A program made the translations under genes and the position numbers. The notes under the pieces are model-generated. The model ran no database searches. It worked only from the letters and a program-made list of their open reading frames with translations, and was not told where the DNA came from. This document shows positions 16,695 through 26,716 of a stretch of 64,000 nucleotides of DNA, piece after piece (positions within the stretch are counted from its first letter, which is position 1; every line of letters begins with the position of its first letter). Source of the DNA: an uncultured Carboxylicivirga sp. (GTDB lineage: Bacteria > Bacteroidota > Bacteroidia > Bacteroidales > Marinilabiliaceae); NCBI RefSeq assembly GCF_963668385.1, contig NZ_OY764327.1, positions 372,001 to 436,000 of the forward strand. The letters are read 5' to 3'.

Positions 16695-18209
16695 ATGTTA
16701 AAGAATTTCTATAATAAAACACAAAAAATCAAAGTACTTACAATGGCACTGCTTCTATCACTTATGAGTGTGTCTTGTAACGACTGGTTACACCTCGAAC
16801 CTCAAAATGCAATTACCGTTAAAGACTATTGGCAGTCGAAAGAAGAGGTACACAGTGCCGCCATGGGTATATACTCATCCATGCTTACTGATCATCCCTG
16901 GCTTTGGCTTCGTTGGGGTGAAGTAAGAGCCGAAATGGTAACTTCTACCAATTACTGGGATTACACATACGTTAATAACGGTGATATACTTCCTACTTTA
17001 GCACTTGTTGAATGGGCACCTCTATATCGTACCATTAACTTTTGTAATAACTTTATCGAAAAAGCACCATCAGTATTGGATCTTGACGAATCGTTTACTC
17101 CTGATATGCTTAATGCTTATTTATCCGAAGCATATGCCATCAGAGCGTTAATGTACTTTTATTTGGTTCGCTTTTATGGCGATGTACCACTTATTACAGA
17201 AGCTACTCTTTCTGATGATCAGGAATTAAGAGTACCTAAAAGTTCGATGGGTGAAGTACTTGCTCAAATCGAACAGGATTTGATTAAAGCGGAGCAAACA
17301 GCAGTTGAAAATTACGACGATATCGAAAATGATAAAGGAAGAATTACAAAAGCTGCCATTAACACTATGCAAGCCGATTTATACTTATGGACCAATGAGT
17401 ACGACAAAAGTATTACAGCAGCCGATAAAGTAATTAATTCAGGAAAATTCGGTTTGGTTCCTTTTGGAGAAGAGTGGTTAACTACTCTGTTTCATCAAAC
17501 CAACTCTATTGAAGGAATTTTTGAATTACAATACAGCGATCAGTACCTGAATCCTTTTAATAGTGCATTAAACCTTAACCCCGTGTTTACGGCTAACGCT
17601 GATATCATTGAAAATTTCTTTCCAATAGATATTTATTTAGATCCGGATAGTGCCGATATACGTGGCGACAGAGGTTCGTACCGTTCATCGCGCCAGTACA
17701 AACTTTGGAAATACATTGGTGTGAACCGAAGTTTAGCCAAAACAGAAGAACAATACACCTCAAATTTTATGGTGTATCGTTATGCCGATGTTCTTTTATT
17801 AAAAGCTGAAGCACTTGCAATGAGAGCTAATGAAGGTGACTTAAACGAATCGTTACGCCTGATTAATGTAATCAGAAACAGAGCTAAGGCTGCCAAAGAA
17901 ACTCAGGAAATTTCAGACAATGAAACTCCGACAACCCATGGATTGATAACATACATTGTGAATGAAAGAGCCCGGGAATTTGCTTTTGAAGGAAAACGCT
18001 GGCCGGACATCCTCAGAAACGCACGACGTAATAACTACGAACGAATGGATTTAATCCGATCAATGGTATTGTTGGCTTCCCCTAGTAATCGTACTCAAAC
18101 TATTTTAAGTAAATACCAGGACACCTTAAGTCATTATTTCCCAATACCACAGGTTGATATTGATGCTGGTTATCCGATACTGGAACAAAATACTTTTTAC
18201 AGAAATTAA
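16695..18209 (+). CDS. SusD/RagB-family glycan-binding lipoprotein (pair 1)
   Basis: Surface lipoprotein that forms a lid on the SusC barrel and binds glycans. It has 504 residues; the signal peptide ends MSVSC-N. Typical SusD features are the start LHLEPQNAITVKDYWQSKEE, the helical TPR-like region with YLSEAYAIRALMYFYLVRFYGDVPL, and the C-terminal block YADVLLLKAEALAMRANE followed by FEGKRWPDILR. It lies 12 bases after susC of the first pair, so the two are co-translated partners. A FAS1 lipoprotein gene follows. The ligand is not visible in the sequence. Confidence 0.95.
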   Translation: MLKNFYNKTQKIKVLTMALLLSLMSVSCNDWLHLEPQNAITVKDYWQSKEEVHSAAMGIYSSMLTDHPWLWLRWGEVRAEMVTSTNYWDYTYVNNGDILPTLALVEWAPLYRTINFCNNFIEKAPSVLDLDESFTPDMLNAYLSEAYAIRALMYFYLVRFYGDVPLITEATLSDDQELRVPKSSMGEVLAQIEQDLIKAEQTAVENYDDIENDKGRITKAAINTMQADLYLWTNEYDKSITAADKVINSGKFGLVPFGEEWLTTLFHQTNSIEGIFELQYSDQYLNPFNSALNLNPVFTANADIIENFFPIDIYLDPDSADIRGDRGSYRSSRQYKLWKYIGVNRSLAKTEEQYTSNFMVYRYADVLLLKAEALAMRANEGDLNESLRLINVIRNRAKAAKETQEISDNETPTTHGLITYIVNERAREFAFEGKRWPDILRNARRNNYERMDLIRSMVLLASPSNRTQTILSKYQDTLSHYFPIPQVDIDAGYPILEQNTFYRN

Positions 18210-18337
18210 TTTAAGTTGATAAACCAAAGCAGATGAAAAGATCAAATAACATCAATCAGCTATCAGAAAAACAGATTAATGGCTTAAGCTCTTCATCTGC
18301 AGGTTTGGGTAAAAATGTTTTTGAAAATCTAAGAACT

Positions 18338-20083
18338 ATGAAAATATCATCTTTTATACAAAAAAGTACCTTCCTCTTACTAATCGTTGCCGGCATTTTG
18401 GCCAGCTGCCAACCAGAGGAATATACCGAGAGAACCAGTTACGAACAGTTAATTGGCGAATACCTTGAATCAAATCCGGATCAATTCTCGACTTATATTC
18501 AAGTACTTGAAAAAAGTAATTCCATGGCATTTTTAAAAGCCTATGGCGCATATACCGTATTTGCTCCCAATAACGATGCTTTTAAACGCTACTTCGAAGA
18601 AAAAGGCAAAACACTGGATCAATTCTCAGAAGAAGAATTAAAAGATTTGGTTCGCTTCCATACCATTAGAGATACCATTGCTTCGACCCTGTTTATTGAT
18701 GGTAGAATGCAAACGCAAACCATGTATGGACAATACCTGACAACCAAAGCTGAAAATTCGGACGACGATTTGAAATACCTGATCAATAAAAGTGCCGAAA
18801 TCGATATTAAAGATAAGCGTTTATTAAATGGTGTATTTTATTCGGTTAATGATGTTTTGGACCCCGAAACAAGAACCTTAAAAGAGATGCTGGCTGGCAT
18901 GCCTGATTATAGTATTTTTTACGAAGGTTTAGTACAAACAACACTTGCCGATACTCTTAACTTAAGAGTAAGTCGTGAATCAGAACAGGTACGTAATTTC
19001 ACCGTAATAGCTATTCCTAACGAGGCTTACGAAAAAGAAGGAATTCTTAGTTACGATGATCTTGCCAAGGAATATTCTGACACCGGAGATCCAACCCTGG
19101 CTACCGACAGCTTATACCTATACATGGCTTACCATATTTTAGACAACCAGCTAAAATATGTTTCCGACCTGCAAGAACAAGCTGCTCACTTAACTTATGC
19201 TCCGCTTGAAGTAATTACCATCAAAAACGCCAATGGAAATGTATTGATAAACGAAGATGTATTTAATGGTGTTGTTGAACCCGGTTACCCCATTAACCGT
19301 CAGCTTTCGGATGTTACAACTAATAATGGAGTATTACACTTTGTTGATAGTGACTATGGTATTAAAGTACGTCAACCCTTCCCTGTTTACTGGGAAGTAA
19401 CCGACCAATTGGAGATCAGAAAAATGCCGGGAGTATATGGTAAACAAAGTGTTGCATTATCACCTGGTCAGTTAGAAGACATTACTTGGCCTGAAGGTCA
19501 TGACATTGATTACACCGTTGGTCTATCTAACTCTCCTTATCCATATGTAATGGGCGATTACCTAAATATATACTTAAGACCCGAGATAGTTCCTTGGATT
19601 GAATTTACTACTCCTTTATTAGTTAAAGGTAAATACAAACTATGGACATGTACTCGTAATGTATACCCTTCTTCGGGTTATCGTAATCCTATTTTCTTTG
19701 TGTATTTCGATGATGAAGTACTTCCGGTTATCATTGATACTAACACCACATTAAGTCGTGATGTTAGTGAAGAAGAATATGAATTACAAGGCTTTAAATG
19801 GTATTCATTCTGGCCCGAACGCGATTCAACAGCTTACCGCTATGTTGATGGATCAGGTTCAGGACGTTTTACCGGTCAGTTAGCCGGAACCATCAATGTT
19901 GAAACAACCGGTCGCCACAAAGTAAAATTTGTTGGTATTACAGCATTTGCGGGTCAACACTTATGGTTAGATCAAATCCACTTTATACCAAGTGATATGG
20001 ATCAGATTTGGCCAAGAAGTAATGTAGAAGATAACTCTCGCATTTACAAAGAAGGGTTACCTGCCATGACCGTACCGGAATAA
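18338..20083 (+). CDS. FAS1 domain lipoprotein with C-terminal beta-sandwich domain
   Basis: A surface lipoprotein of 581 residues from the ATG at 18338, which puts the lipobox (GILASC-Q) 24 residues from the start. The longer in-frame start at 18233 would leave an untypical 59-residue leader. FAS1 domain one spans about 45-165 (AYTVFAPNNDAFKRYF, LLNGVFYSVNDVLDP). A second FAS1-like domain runs to about 330 (NNGVLHFVDSDYG). Residues about 345-575 form an unrelated beta-rich domain with many aromatics (MPGVYGKQ, TSRGRH-like turns, HLWLDQIHFIPSD) resembling a carbohydrate-binding jelly roll. Its position between the two SusC/SusD pairs suggests glycan binding at the cell surface. The role is inference. 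Confidence 0.82.
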   Translation: MKISSFIQKSTFLLLIVAGILASCQPEEYTERTSYEQLIGEYLESNPDQFSTYIQVLEKSNSMAFLKAYGAYTVFAPNNDAFKRYFEEKGKTLDQFSEEELKDLVRFHTIRDTIASTLFIDGRMQTQTMYGQYLTTKAENSDDDLKYLINKSAEIDIKDKRLLNGVFYSVNDVLDPETRTLKEMLAGMPDYSIFYEGLVQTTLADTLNLRVSRESEQVRNFTVIAIPNEAYEKEGILSYDDLAKEYSDTGDPTLATDSLYLYMAYHILDNQLKYVSDLQEQAAHLTYAPLEVITIKNANGNVLINEDVFNGVVEPGYPINRQLSDVTTNNGVLHFVDSDYGIKVRQPFPVYWEVTDQLEIRKMPGVYGKQSVALSPGQLEDITWPEGHDIDYTVGLSNSPYPYVMGDYLNIYLRPEIVPWIEFTTPLLVKGKYKLWTCTRNVYPSSGYRNPIFFVYFDDEVLPVIIDTNTTLSRDVSEEEYELQGFKWYSFWPERDSTAYRYVDGSGSGRFTGQLAGTINVETTGRHKVKFVGITAFAGQHLWLDQIHFIPSDMDQIWPRSNVEDNSRIYKEGLPAMTVPE

Positions 20084-20093
20084 CCTGCTAACA

Positions 20094-21653
20094 ATGGATA
20101 GAAAAAATATAAATATGAAAAAATATATCAATCACATATCAGCTGTATTATTGGTGCTGTTCTTCGTTGGATGCCAGGATGCATGGGAAGACCATGCTGA
20201 GCTGGCTGACACGACCCCTTCGGAGAGCATAATGCAGCTGCTCGAAGCCAAATCGGAGTACAGTAACTTTGTTTCGGCAATTAAAACAACTGGCTTAGAC
20301 AGTGTACTTAATCAACCCATTATGCTTACCGTTTGGGCTCCGGCTAACGATGTTTTTACCAACCTTCCTGAAGACAAAGAAGAACTAAAAACACTAGTTG
20401 GAAACCACATTGCTTATGGTTCGGTGCAATTGGCACAATTAGCAGGCACAAAACGCCTGTCGATGGTAAACGGAAAATACATCACCGTAGATGGAACAAA
20501 AAAAACAGTAGATCAGATAACTGTAAATACGACTGACATTCCTGCCAAAGATGGTTTCTTACAATTAATTGATAATAAACTTAGCCCCCGAATGAACATT
20601 TGGGAATACATCGAAAGTTATTCGGGAACCAATAAGCAAATCGATTACCTGAATTCATTATCCGGGGATGTTTTTGATCCTGAAATTGCCAAGATTATTG
20701 GCTATAATAATAACGGTGAAGCTATTTATGATACGCTATCCGGGATGGTTTGGAGAAACTCCTTTTTAGATAATGTAGCTGATTTACGAGTAGAAGATTC
20801 GACTTATACCTTATTGATAGTTGACGATGCGGCCTTTGACCAGGAATTTGAACGCTATACTCCTTTCTTTTTGGTATCATCTGCCCCTACAGAAGAGGCT
20901 GCAGCCTTGAATAAGGAAATGTGTTTATCAAAAATAACAAAAGACTACTGTTTTAGTACAAGTTATTCTTCATCAGAAATACCTTCCCAATTGCTATCTG
21001 TTGATTCAGTCATGGTACCTATTGATAAAGATCTTATTGTAGAATCATATTATGCAAGTAACGGATGGATACATCATATTTCTACCTGTCCTGTTCCATT
21101 AGAAAACAAGATACTCCCCATTTTTATTGAGGCTGAATCGATTAACCGATATATCAGTAACTACACTATTAATGGAAACAGTATTATGGGATCGCCCACC
21201 GGTAATTTAAGGGTACGCCCCGAAGCTTCTGGTGGTTATGATTACGTTTTAGATAACTCTGCATCGAATGTACAAGCTTCGGGCTTAATACTTCACGCCG
21301 GAATGGTTGCATCAACAACCTATAAATTTTATTGGAAGGCAGTGAACGATTTTAACGGTTCGTATCGTTTACCTAATCGATCTGAAGACTTCGTTTTAAG
21401 ACAAAAACTTGGTACTACAACATTGAGAAGTGAAAACAATGGTCGTTTTGATTTCAACCCAATGGTAGGAGCTTCACCTGAATATACCGATGTAACAGCA
21501 ACTTCTTATGCCGAAGCGGTAGAACAAGAAGTAGGCAGCATAACCTACACTTCAATGCGAGATATTTATTTATGGCTTCAAAACGAAGGCGACAAAGCTG
21601 TTACTGCCGATTACATAAAACTTGTACCTGTTTTCGAACAAACTGAAAATTAA
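20094..21653 (+). CDS. FAS1 domain lipoprotein with CBM-like C-terminal domain
   Basis: A 519-residue lipoprotein; the signal peptide ends LFFVGC-Q. An alternative ATG at 20115 removes seven residues and gives an equally good signal. One clear FAS1 domain covers about 45-165 (PIMLTVWAPANDVFTNL, PAKDGFLQLIDNKL) and a diverged second one about 168-345 (TYTLLIVDDAAFDQEF, NGWIHHISTCPVPL). Residues about 345-515 start with IFIEAESINRY, like the AE strand of CBM6/35 modules, and end with YLWLQNEGDKAVTADYIKLV, the usual last strand of such jelly rolls. It sits 10 bases after the previous FAS1 gene and 6 bases before the second susC. Probably a surface glycan-binding accessory. Confidence 0.82.
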   Translation: MDRKNINMKKYINHISAVLLVLFFVGCQDAWEDHAELADTTPSESIMQLLEAKSEYSNFVSAIKTTGLDSVLNQPIMLTVWAPANDVFTNLPEDKEELKTLVGNHIAYGSVQLAQLAGTKRLSMVNGKYITVDGTKKTVDQITVNTTDIPAKDGFLQLIDNKLSPRMNIWEYIESYSGTNKQIDYLNSLSGDVFDPEIAKIIGYNNNGEAIYDTLSGMVWRNSFLDNVADLRVEDSTYTLLIVDDAAFDQEFERYTPFFLVSSAPTEEAAALNKEMCLSKITKDYCFSTSYSSSEIPSQLLSVDSVMVPIDKDLIVESYYASNGWIHHISTCPVPLENKILPIFIEAESINRYISNYTINGNSIMGSPTGNLRVRPEASGGYDYVLDNSASNVQASGLILHAGMVASTTYKFYWKAVNDFNGSYRLPNRSEDFVLRQKLGTTTLRSENNGRFDFNPMVGASPEYTDVTATSYAEAVEQEVGSITYTSMRDIYLWLQNEGDKAVTADYIKLVPVFEQTEN

Positions 21654-21659
21654 TGCATC

Positions 21660-24600
21660 ATGACGAATATTAAATATCTATACCTACTCATTTTTGTCTT
21701 AATAGGAGGCACCATGGCCATGGCCCAACAGGGTGAACAATCCCTGAAGGTTAGTGGTACCGTTTATGATGTACAAACAAATTTACCTGTTGAGTTTGTA
21801 GCCATCGATAACGATACGGTAGCTTCTACTTTTAGTGATATCGAAGGAAAATACAACATTAAAGTGCTCAAACATCAGGGCGTATTAAAAGTTTCGGCAT
21901 TTGGATATATCAACCAGGACGTAATCATTGCCGGGCGATCAGAAATAAACATCTACCTGTCACCATTAGGATACTCATCTTTGCAGCGTGATGTTCACAC
22001 CGGTTTTTATAGTAATAAACAAGCTTATACATCACAGGCAATTACTAACCTAGAGGTAAACACTCCATATGACAATGCAGCCAGAACCGGATCCGAAACG
22101 GGCGAAAGCACTTTTAAAGGACGCGTTCCTGGTATGGAAGTATTGAGCCGTTCAGGTGTTCCGGGCGTTGGTTCCGATATCTTTTTAAGAGGTTTTTCTT
22201 CATTATATGGAAGTAACCGTCCACTAATTGTTGTTGATGGAATGGTTTACGATGACCGCGAGTATGGAACAAGCATTATTAACGGACAACGTAAGAACCA
22301 GTTTACAGCAATTGACATCACCGACATCGAAAACATCACAGTTGTTAAAGATGCAGCTTCCATTTATGGAGCGAAAGCCGCGAATGGAGTTATTTACATT
22401 CGCACCAATCATGCCACAGAGCAATCGAATAAAATTGAATTAAATATGTCGGGTGGTGTTAACCTGGCTCCACAAGGATATCCTCTAATGAATGCCGATG
22501 ATTTTTCGTTGTTCATGTATGATATGCACCAAAGCCAAGGTTTATCAAGTGATTCTATTCAGCGTCTTCCATACATGATTAACTCAAAAAGTTACGAAGA
22601 CTATTATCGTTACCATAACAATACCGACTGGCAAAAAGAACTATTTGCACAGAGCTACAACACTAATATTAGTTTTAGAATTACCGGTGGTGACGACGTT
22701 GCATTGTATGCCCTATCTGTTGGTTATCTTAAAAACGAAGGTACAGTTAATGGGACCGACTATGACAAATTTAATATGCGATTTAACTCTGATATTAAGA
22801 TAAGTAAGGTTTTTAGCCTTAACTCTAATATCAGTTTTATGAGAGGACAACAAAACCATAAAAGCGGTACAAGTATTAATAGTTTGGATAATCCTTACTT
22901 TCAATCATTGGTAAAATCTCCACTTTTAACTTCGTTTAAACGTACTTCAACAGGAATTTTTAGTCCGGTATATGAAGACTACGACATTTTTGGGATCTCG
23001 AACCCCACTTCAATTCTTGAATGTGCTAACCCAATGGAACAACAAGTGCGTAACTATCGCTTTGTGGGTTCTTTTAACTTCAATGCTAAAATAAACAAGA
23101 ATTTAAGCTTGCATAATTTAGTTGGAGTAGTATTTGACAAAGATCGCGAAACCTTCTTCATCCCTTCATATGGTATTGTTCCAGATACAACTGATTTAGG
23201 TGTTGTATATAATCGCAATGGATTCAGAACACTTAAGCAGTTCACCATTAATAATGATTTTAGAGTTAACTACCAGAAAACATTTAATGGAATGCATGAT
23301 TTTAATGCGATTGCGGGAGCCCGAATTAATATCAACCAAGCTGAAGAAGACCGTGCTACAGGAGCTAATACCCCTAGTGATCAGTACACCTCAGTTGGAC
23401 AAGGCGACCCTCTTTTTAATAAATCAGGTGGATTCTTAAGCGATTGGAGTTCTATTACTTATTATGCTATGGCTAATTACGCTTTCCATAATAAATACTT
23501 CTTATCTGCCAGTGTTTCGCTTGATGGAGCTTCGCACTATGGTGAAGACGCTGATGGAGTTAAATTAGGCGATTATGTTTATGGAGTATTTCCATCTGTA
23601 TCAGGTGCCTGGTTACTTTCATCCGAGAACTTCATGTCTAATATCTCATTTGTTAATCTGCTTAAGCTAAGAGCCAGCTACGGTTTAACCGGTAACGACG
23701 ATTATAGCCTATATCATCGCTATAAATATTATTCAGGCATTAACTACCTAGGTCAACAGGGTATTGTACGTGGTAATATCCCCAACCCTGCTATTCAATG
23801 GGAAACCAATACTAAATTGAACCTTGGACTTGATATGGAATTGTTGAAAAGCCGCTTAATTCTTTCAGCTGATGTTTACCAAAACAAAACCGACAATATG
23901 ATCGAAAATAAGGTGGCATCGATTTATTCCGGTGAAGCTAACTACTTCTTCAACAATGGTAGCTTTACTACTCAAGGTATAGATTTAGGTATTACTGGTA
24001 AAATTATTACAGGTAAAGTTAACTGGGATTTAGGTGTTGCCATAGGTAAATACAACACAGAAGTTACTGCTTTAAACGACAACCGCCTGGAATCTGAATT
24101 ATATGGAGCTACTATTTTAACTGAAGTAGGTGGCCCGGTTGGCGTATTTTATGGTTATGAAACAGCGGGTGTATATGCTACATCACAAGATGCTGCCAAT
24201 TCAAAATTAGGCAATTACTTAACCAACACCTCAGTTGTTCCTTTCGAAGCGGGTGATGTAATTTTTGTTGATCATCATAATGACAATATCGAAAATGAAT
24301 CTTACACAAGTATTATTGATGATAAAGACCGTGTGGTAATTGGTGATCCAACTCCTGATTTCTTTGGCGAAATTAATACCCGTGTTAATTATAAAGATAT
24401 TACCCTAATTGCTAACGTTGGTTTCTCGTATGGTGGTGATGTTTTTAATGTAATGCGCTATCAATTAGAAAGTATGGACTCATACAACAATCAAACCAAT
24501 GCTGCCCGTAATAGATGGCGTTACGAAGGACAGGTAACTGACATGCCAAAAGCAAGCTATAACGACCCAATGATGAATAACCGCTTTTCGGATCGTTGGA

Positions 24601-24842
24601 TCGAAGATGGATCATATATCCGATTAAGAAACATAACATTAAGTTATAAATTACCAATCAGTACTGGTTTTATGGATCGTCCAGAGGTATATGTTACCGG
24701 TAACAACCTATTAACATTTACTGATTATAAAGGATTAGATCCTGATTTTAGTGCAAGTAATAATACGCTTACACGAGGTATTGATATGGGACTGGCTCCT
24801 CAAAGTAAATCCATCTTATTGGGTATTAAACTAAAACTTTAA
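21660..24842 (+). CDS. SusC-family TonB-dependent outer membrane transporter (pair 2)
   Basis: A second TonB-dependent importer, 1060 residues, with signal peptide ending MAMA-Q. It has the N-terminal carboxypeptidase D-like domain (VSGTVYDVQTNLPVEFVAI), the plug with FKGRVPGMEVLSRSG, IFLRGFSSLYGSNRPLIVVD and VVKDAASIYGAKAANGVIYI, and a barrel ending LLGIKLKL. It is clearly diverged from pair 1: the linker between the N-domain and plug is different and the barrels share little beyond family motifs. The two pairs may therefore import different fragments, for example backbone versus side chain. It is separated by 21 bases from its susD. Confidence 0.95.
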   Translation: MTNIKYLYLLIFVLIGGTMAMAQQGEQSLKVSGTVYDVQTNLPVEFVAIDNDTVASTFSDIEGKYNIKVLKHQGVLKVSAFGYINQDVIIAGRSEINIYLSPLGYSSLQRDVHTGFYSNKQAYTSQAITNLEVNTPYDNAARTGSETGESTFKGRVPGMEVLSRSGVPGVGSDIFLRGFSSLYGSNRPLIVVDGMVYDDREYGTSIINGQRKNQFTAIDITDIENITVVKDAASIYGAKAANGVIYIRTNHATEQSNKIELNMSGGVNLAPQGYPLMNADDFSLFMYDMHQSQGLSSDSIQRLPYMINSKSYEDYYRYHNNTDWQKELFAQSYNTNISFRITGGDDVALYALSVGYLKNEGTVNGTDYDKFNMRFNSDIKISKVFSLNSNISFMRGQQNHKSGTSINSLDNPYFQSLVKSPLLTSFKRTSTGIFSPVYEDYDIFGISNPTSILECANPMEQQVRNYRFVGSFNFNAKINKNLSLHNLVGVVFDKDRETFFIPSYGIVPDTTDLGVVYNRNGFRTLKQFTINNDFRVNYQKTFNGMHDFNAIAGARININQAEEDRATGANTPSDQYTSVGQGDPLFNKSGGFLSDWSSITYYAMANYAFHNKYFLSASVSLDGASHYGEDADGVKLGDYVYGVFPSVSGAWLLSSENFMSNISFVNLLKLRASYGLTGNDDYSLYHRYKYYSGINYLGQQGIVRGNIPNPAIQWETNTKLNLGLDMELLKSRLILSADVYQNKTDNMIENKVASIYSGEANYFFNNGSFTTQGIDLGITGKIITGKVNWDLGVAIGKYNTEVTALNDNRLESELYGATILTEVGGPVGVFYGYETAGVYATSQDAANSKLGNYLTNTSVVPFEAGDVIFVDHHNDNIENESYTSIIDDKDRVVIGDPTPDFFGEINTRVNYKDITLIANVGFSYGGDVFNVMRYQLESMDSYNNQTNAARNRWRYEGQVTDMPKASYNDPMMNNRFSDRWIEDGSYIRLRNITLSYKLPISTGFMDRPEVYVTGNNLLTFTDYKGLDPDFSASNNTLTRGIDMGLAPQSKSILLGIKLKL

Positions 24843-24863
24843 TCAACGGAAACAATCATTATT

Positions 24864-26600
24864 ATGAAAAATAATTCTCTAATAATAGCCTTCTGTTTAG
24901 CATTCATCACTCTTTTTTCTGCATGTAATGATATTCTAGACGTTAAGGATATGGATGTGCTTAAAGAAAGTGAGCATTATAAAACAATTGCCGATGCAAA
25001 CAATGCCATTTTTGGTGCCTATGCACTGTTTCAGGATATAGCTCCTCAACTGGTGGTTCTAAACGAGCTTAGAGCCGATTTGATGGACATTACTTATAAT
25101 GCCGATCACTTTTTGGAAGATGTTGACAAACATACTACAACATTAGATAATCCTTGGACTGATCCTCGTCCCTTCTATCGCGTTATTAACAACTGTAACG
25201 ACGTGATGAAAAACCTTACAGCAATGTACGAGAATTCAAGAATAACACGCGAACAATACAATCAGCGCTATTCTGATATGGGTGCATTACGTAGCTACGT
25301 TTACCTTCAATTAATTATTCAATATGGTTCGGTGCCTTATATTACCGAACCTGTTGAAACCATTGATGATATTTTAAACAACACCAATATTAAAGTGCTG
25401 GGTTTGGAAGATATGGTTGCCGAATTATTGGATTTTATGGAGAACATCCCATACAAAGCTCCTTACAGCGACACTGATATGACATCGGGATTCGATGGAT
25501 TTGCATTGAATCGTGCTTTTATCGATAAAGAGTATCTTTTGGGTGAGTTAAATTTATGGAATGGAAATTACCTGCAAGCAGCTTCTTACTTTAAAAGAAT
25601 TATGGAACGCAGTGCCGGTAATATGGATCAGTATAAAATACCAACCGACTTTTTTACCGGAAGTAATTATCATAGTCGTTATGCCAGATACCACGAAAAT
25701 GATCTGGAAAGTGCCATGAATCGCTGGCCAACCATGTTTTCGACTTATGGAACAAGCGATTTTAACAATGAGTGGATTTGGTTAATGTATTACCACAAAC
25801 AATACGAACCCTCACCATTTTACGAATTATTCTCATACGATAATGGCGAATACTATTTAAAACCATCTGCTGCTGCCATCAATAACTGGAATTCGCAGGT
25901 TCAATCAAATGGTTTCCTTGGTGATTTCAGAGGTAACATTGAAGATGGTGATGGAAATACCGGATCGTATAAAATGATTGGAAACAATCCGGTAATTACA
26001 AAGTATACATCCGATCATGAAGAGAACAATCCTCTTCAAAAACCAGGGAAATGGTTTAAATGGCGTGCCAGCTCTTTACATTTACGTTATAGCGAAGCAG
26101 CCAATAGAGACGGTAAACATACCGTGGCCTATGCTTTAATCAACAATGGTATCCAACCTAATTATGCATTCTCAGGAAATAAAGATACCATATACGGACA
26201 GTTCAACTATGAGATGACTAATTTACCTTTTCCATATGATTTTGATGCACGAACTACCAATAATTTACAAACACCTCCTGCCTATCGTGGTTTATGGTAT
26301 CGTAATGTTGGAATTAGAAACAGAGTGAGTTTACAAAACTTTACGGTTGCTGAACCAAGTGACTCTTTGCTTACTATCGAAGATAAAATTTTGGAAGAAA
26401 ATGCATTGGAAATGGCCTTTGAGGGAGACCGATGGGGCGATTTAGTACGTATTTCTATTCGTCGTGGCGACCCAACTATTCTCGCCAATAAAGTGGCACG
26501 CAAATTTGAGCTGGCTGGTGATGAAGCTACAGCCAACCGTTTAAGAACCTATCTGTCTGACAGAAATAACTGGTGGTTACCGTTGGTTAACAAAGAATAA
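24864..26600 (+). CDS. SusD/RagB-family glycan-binding lipoprotein (pair 2)
   Basis: A 578-residue lipoprotein with signal peptide ending TLFSAC-N. SusD features are ILDVKDMDVLKESEHYKTIADANNAIFGAYALFQD near the start, then MGALRSYVYLQLIIQYGSVPYITEP, and the C-terminal LEMAFEGDRWGDLVRISIRRGDP. It is longer than the pair 1 SusD owing to an insertion around residues 265-480 with aromatic-rich loops. It ends the uptake operon and is followed by two small hairpins. Ligand unknown; RG-I fragments inferred from context. Confidence 0.94.
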   Translation: MKNNSLIIAFCLAFITLFSACNDILDVKDMDVLKESEHYKTIADANNAIFGAYALFQDIAPQLVVLNELRADLMDITYNADHFLEDVDKHTTTLDNPWTDPRPFYRVINNCNDVMKNLTAMYENSRITREQYNQRYSDMGALRSYVYLQLIIQYGSVPYITEPVETIDDILNNTNIKVLGLEDMVAELLDFMENIPYKAPYSDTDMTSGFDGFALNRAFIDKEYLLGELNLWNGNYLQAASYFKRIMERSAGNMDQYKIPTDFFTGSNYHSRYARYHENDLESAMNRWPTMFSTYGTSDFNNEWIWLMYYHKQYEPSPFYELFSYDNGEYYLKPSAAAINNWNSQVQSNGFLGDFRGNIEDGDGNTGSYKMIGNNPVITKYTSDHEENNPLQKPGKWFKWRASSLHLRYSEAANRDGKHTVAYALINNGIQPNYAFSGNKDTIYGQFNYEMTNLPFPYDFDARTTNNLQTPPAYRGLWYRNVGIRNRVSLQNFTVAEPSDSLLTIEDKILEENALEMAFEGDRWGDLVRISIRRGDPTILANKVARKFELAGDEATANRLRTYLSDRNNWWLPLVNKE

Positions 26601-26607
26601 AAAATCA

Positions 26608-26626
26608 GGGGTGTTTAATACACCCC
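26608..26626 (+). terminator. Hairpin after the uptake operon
   Basis: GGGGTGT (26608-26614) pairs with ACACCCC (26620-26626) around a 5-base loop, 7 bases after the susD stop. There is no T-run, so it may stabilise the 3' end or weaken read-through rather than fully terminate. Confidence 0.4.
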
Positions 26627-26657
26627 CTATTACAAACCTATTACAGCAATGAAAAAT

Positions 26658-26690
26658 AAATAATAGCAAAGGCTATCATTATTTTGATAT
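26658..26690 (+). terminator. Second hairpin, same core as the terminators near 52600 and 53190
   Basis: An imperfect stem with loop AAAG whose core GCAAAGGCTATCAT (26666-26679) is identical over 14 bases to the hairpin at 52611-52624, followed by a T-rich stretch. It lies between susD and the T9SS protein gene and may end the uptake transcript. Confidence 0.4.
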
Positions 26691-26716
26691 ATATTTTAAA
26701 CTAAATTCATTTTATT

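Noticed and set aside
18233-18337. N-terminal extension of the FAS1 lipoprotein from an upstream ATG
   Set aside because: It would place the lipobox cysteine near residue 59, too far for a lipoprotein signal; the ATG at 18338 gives a normal one.
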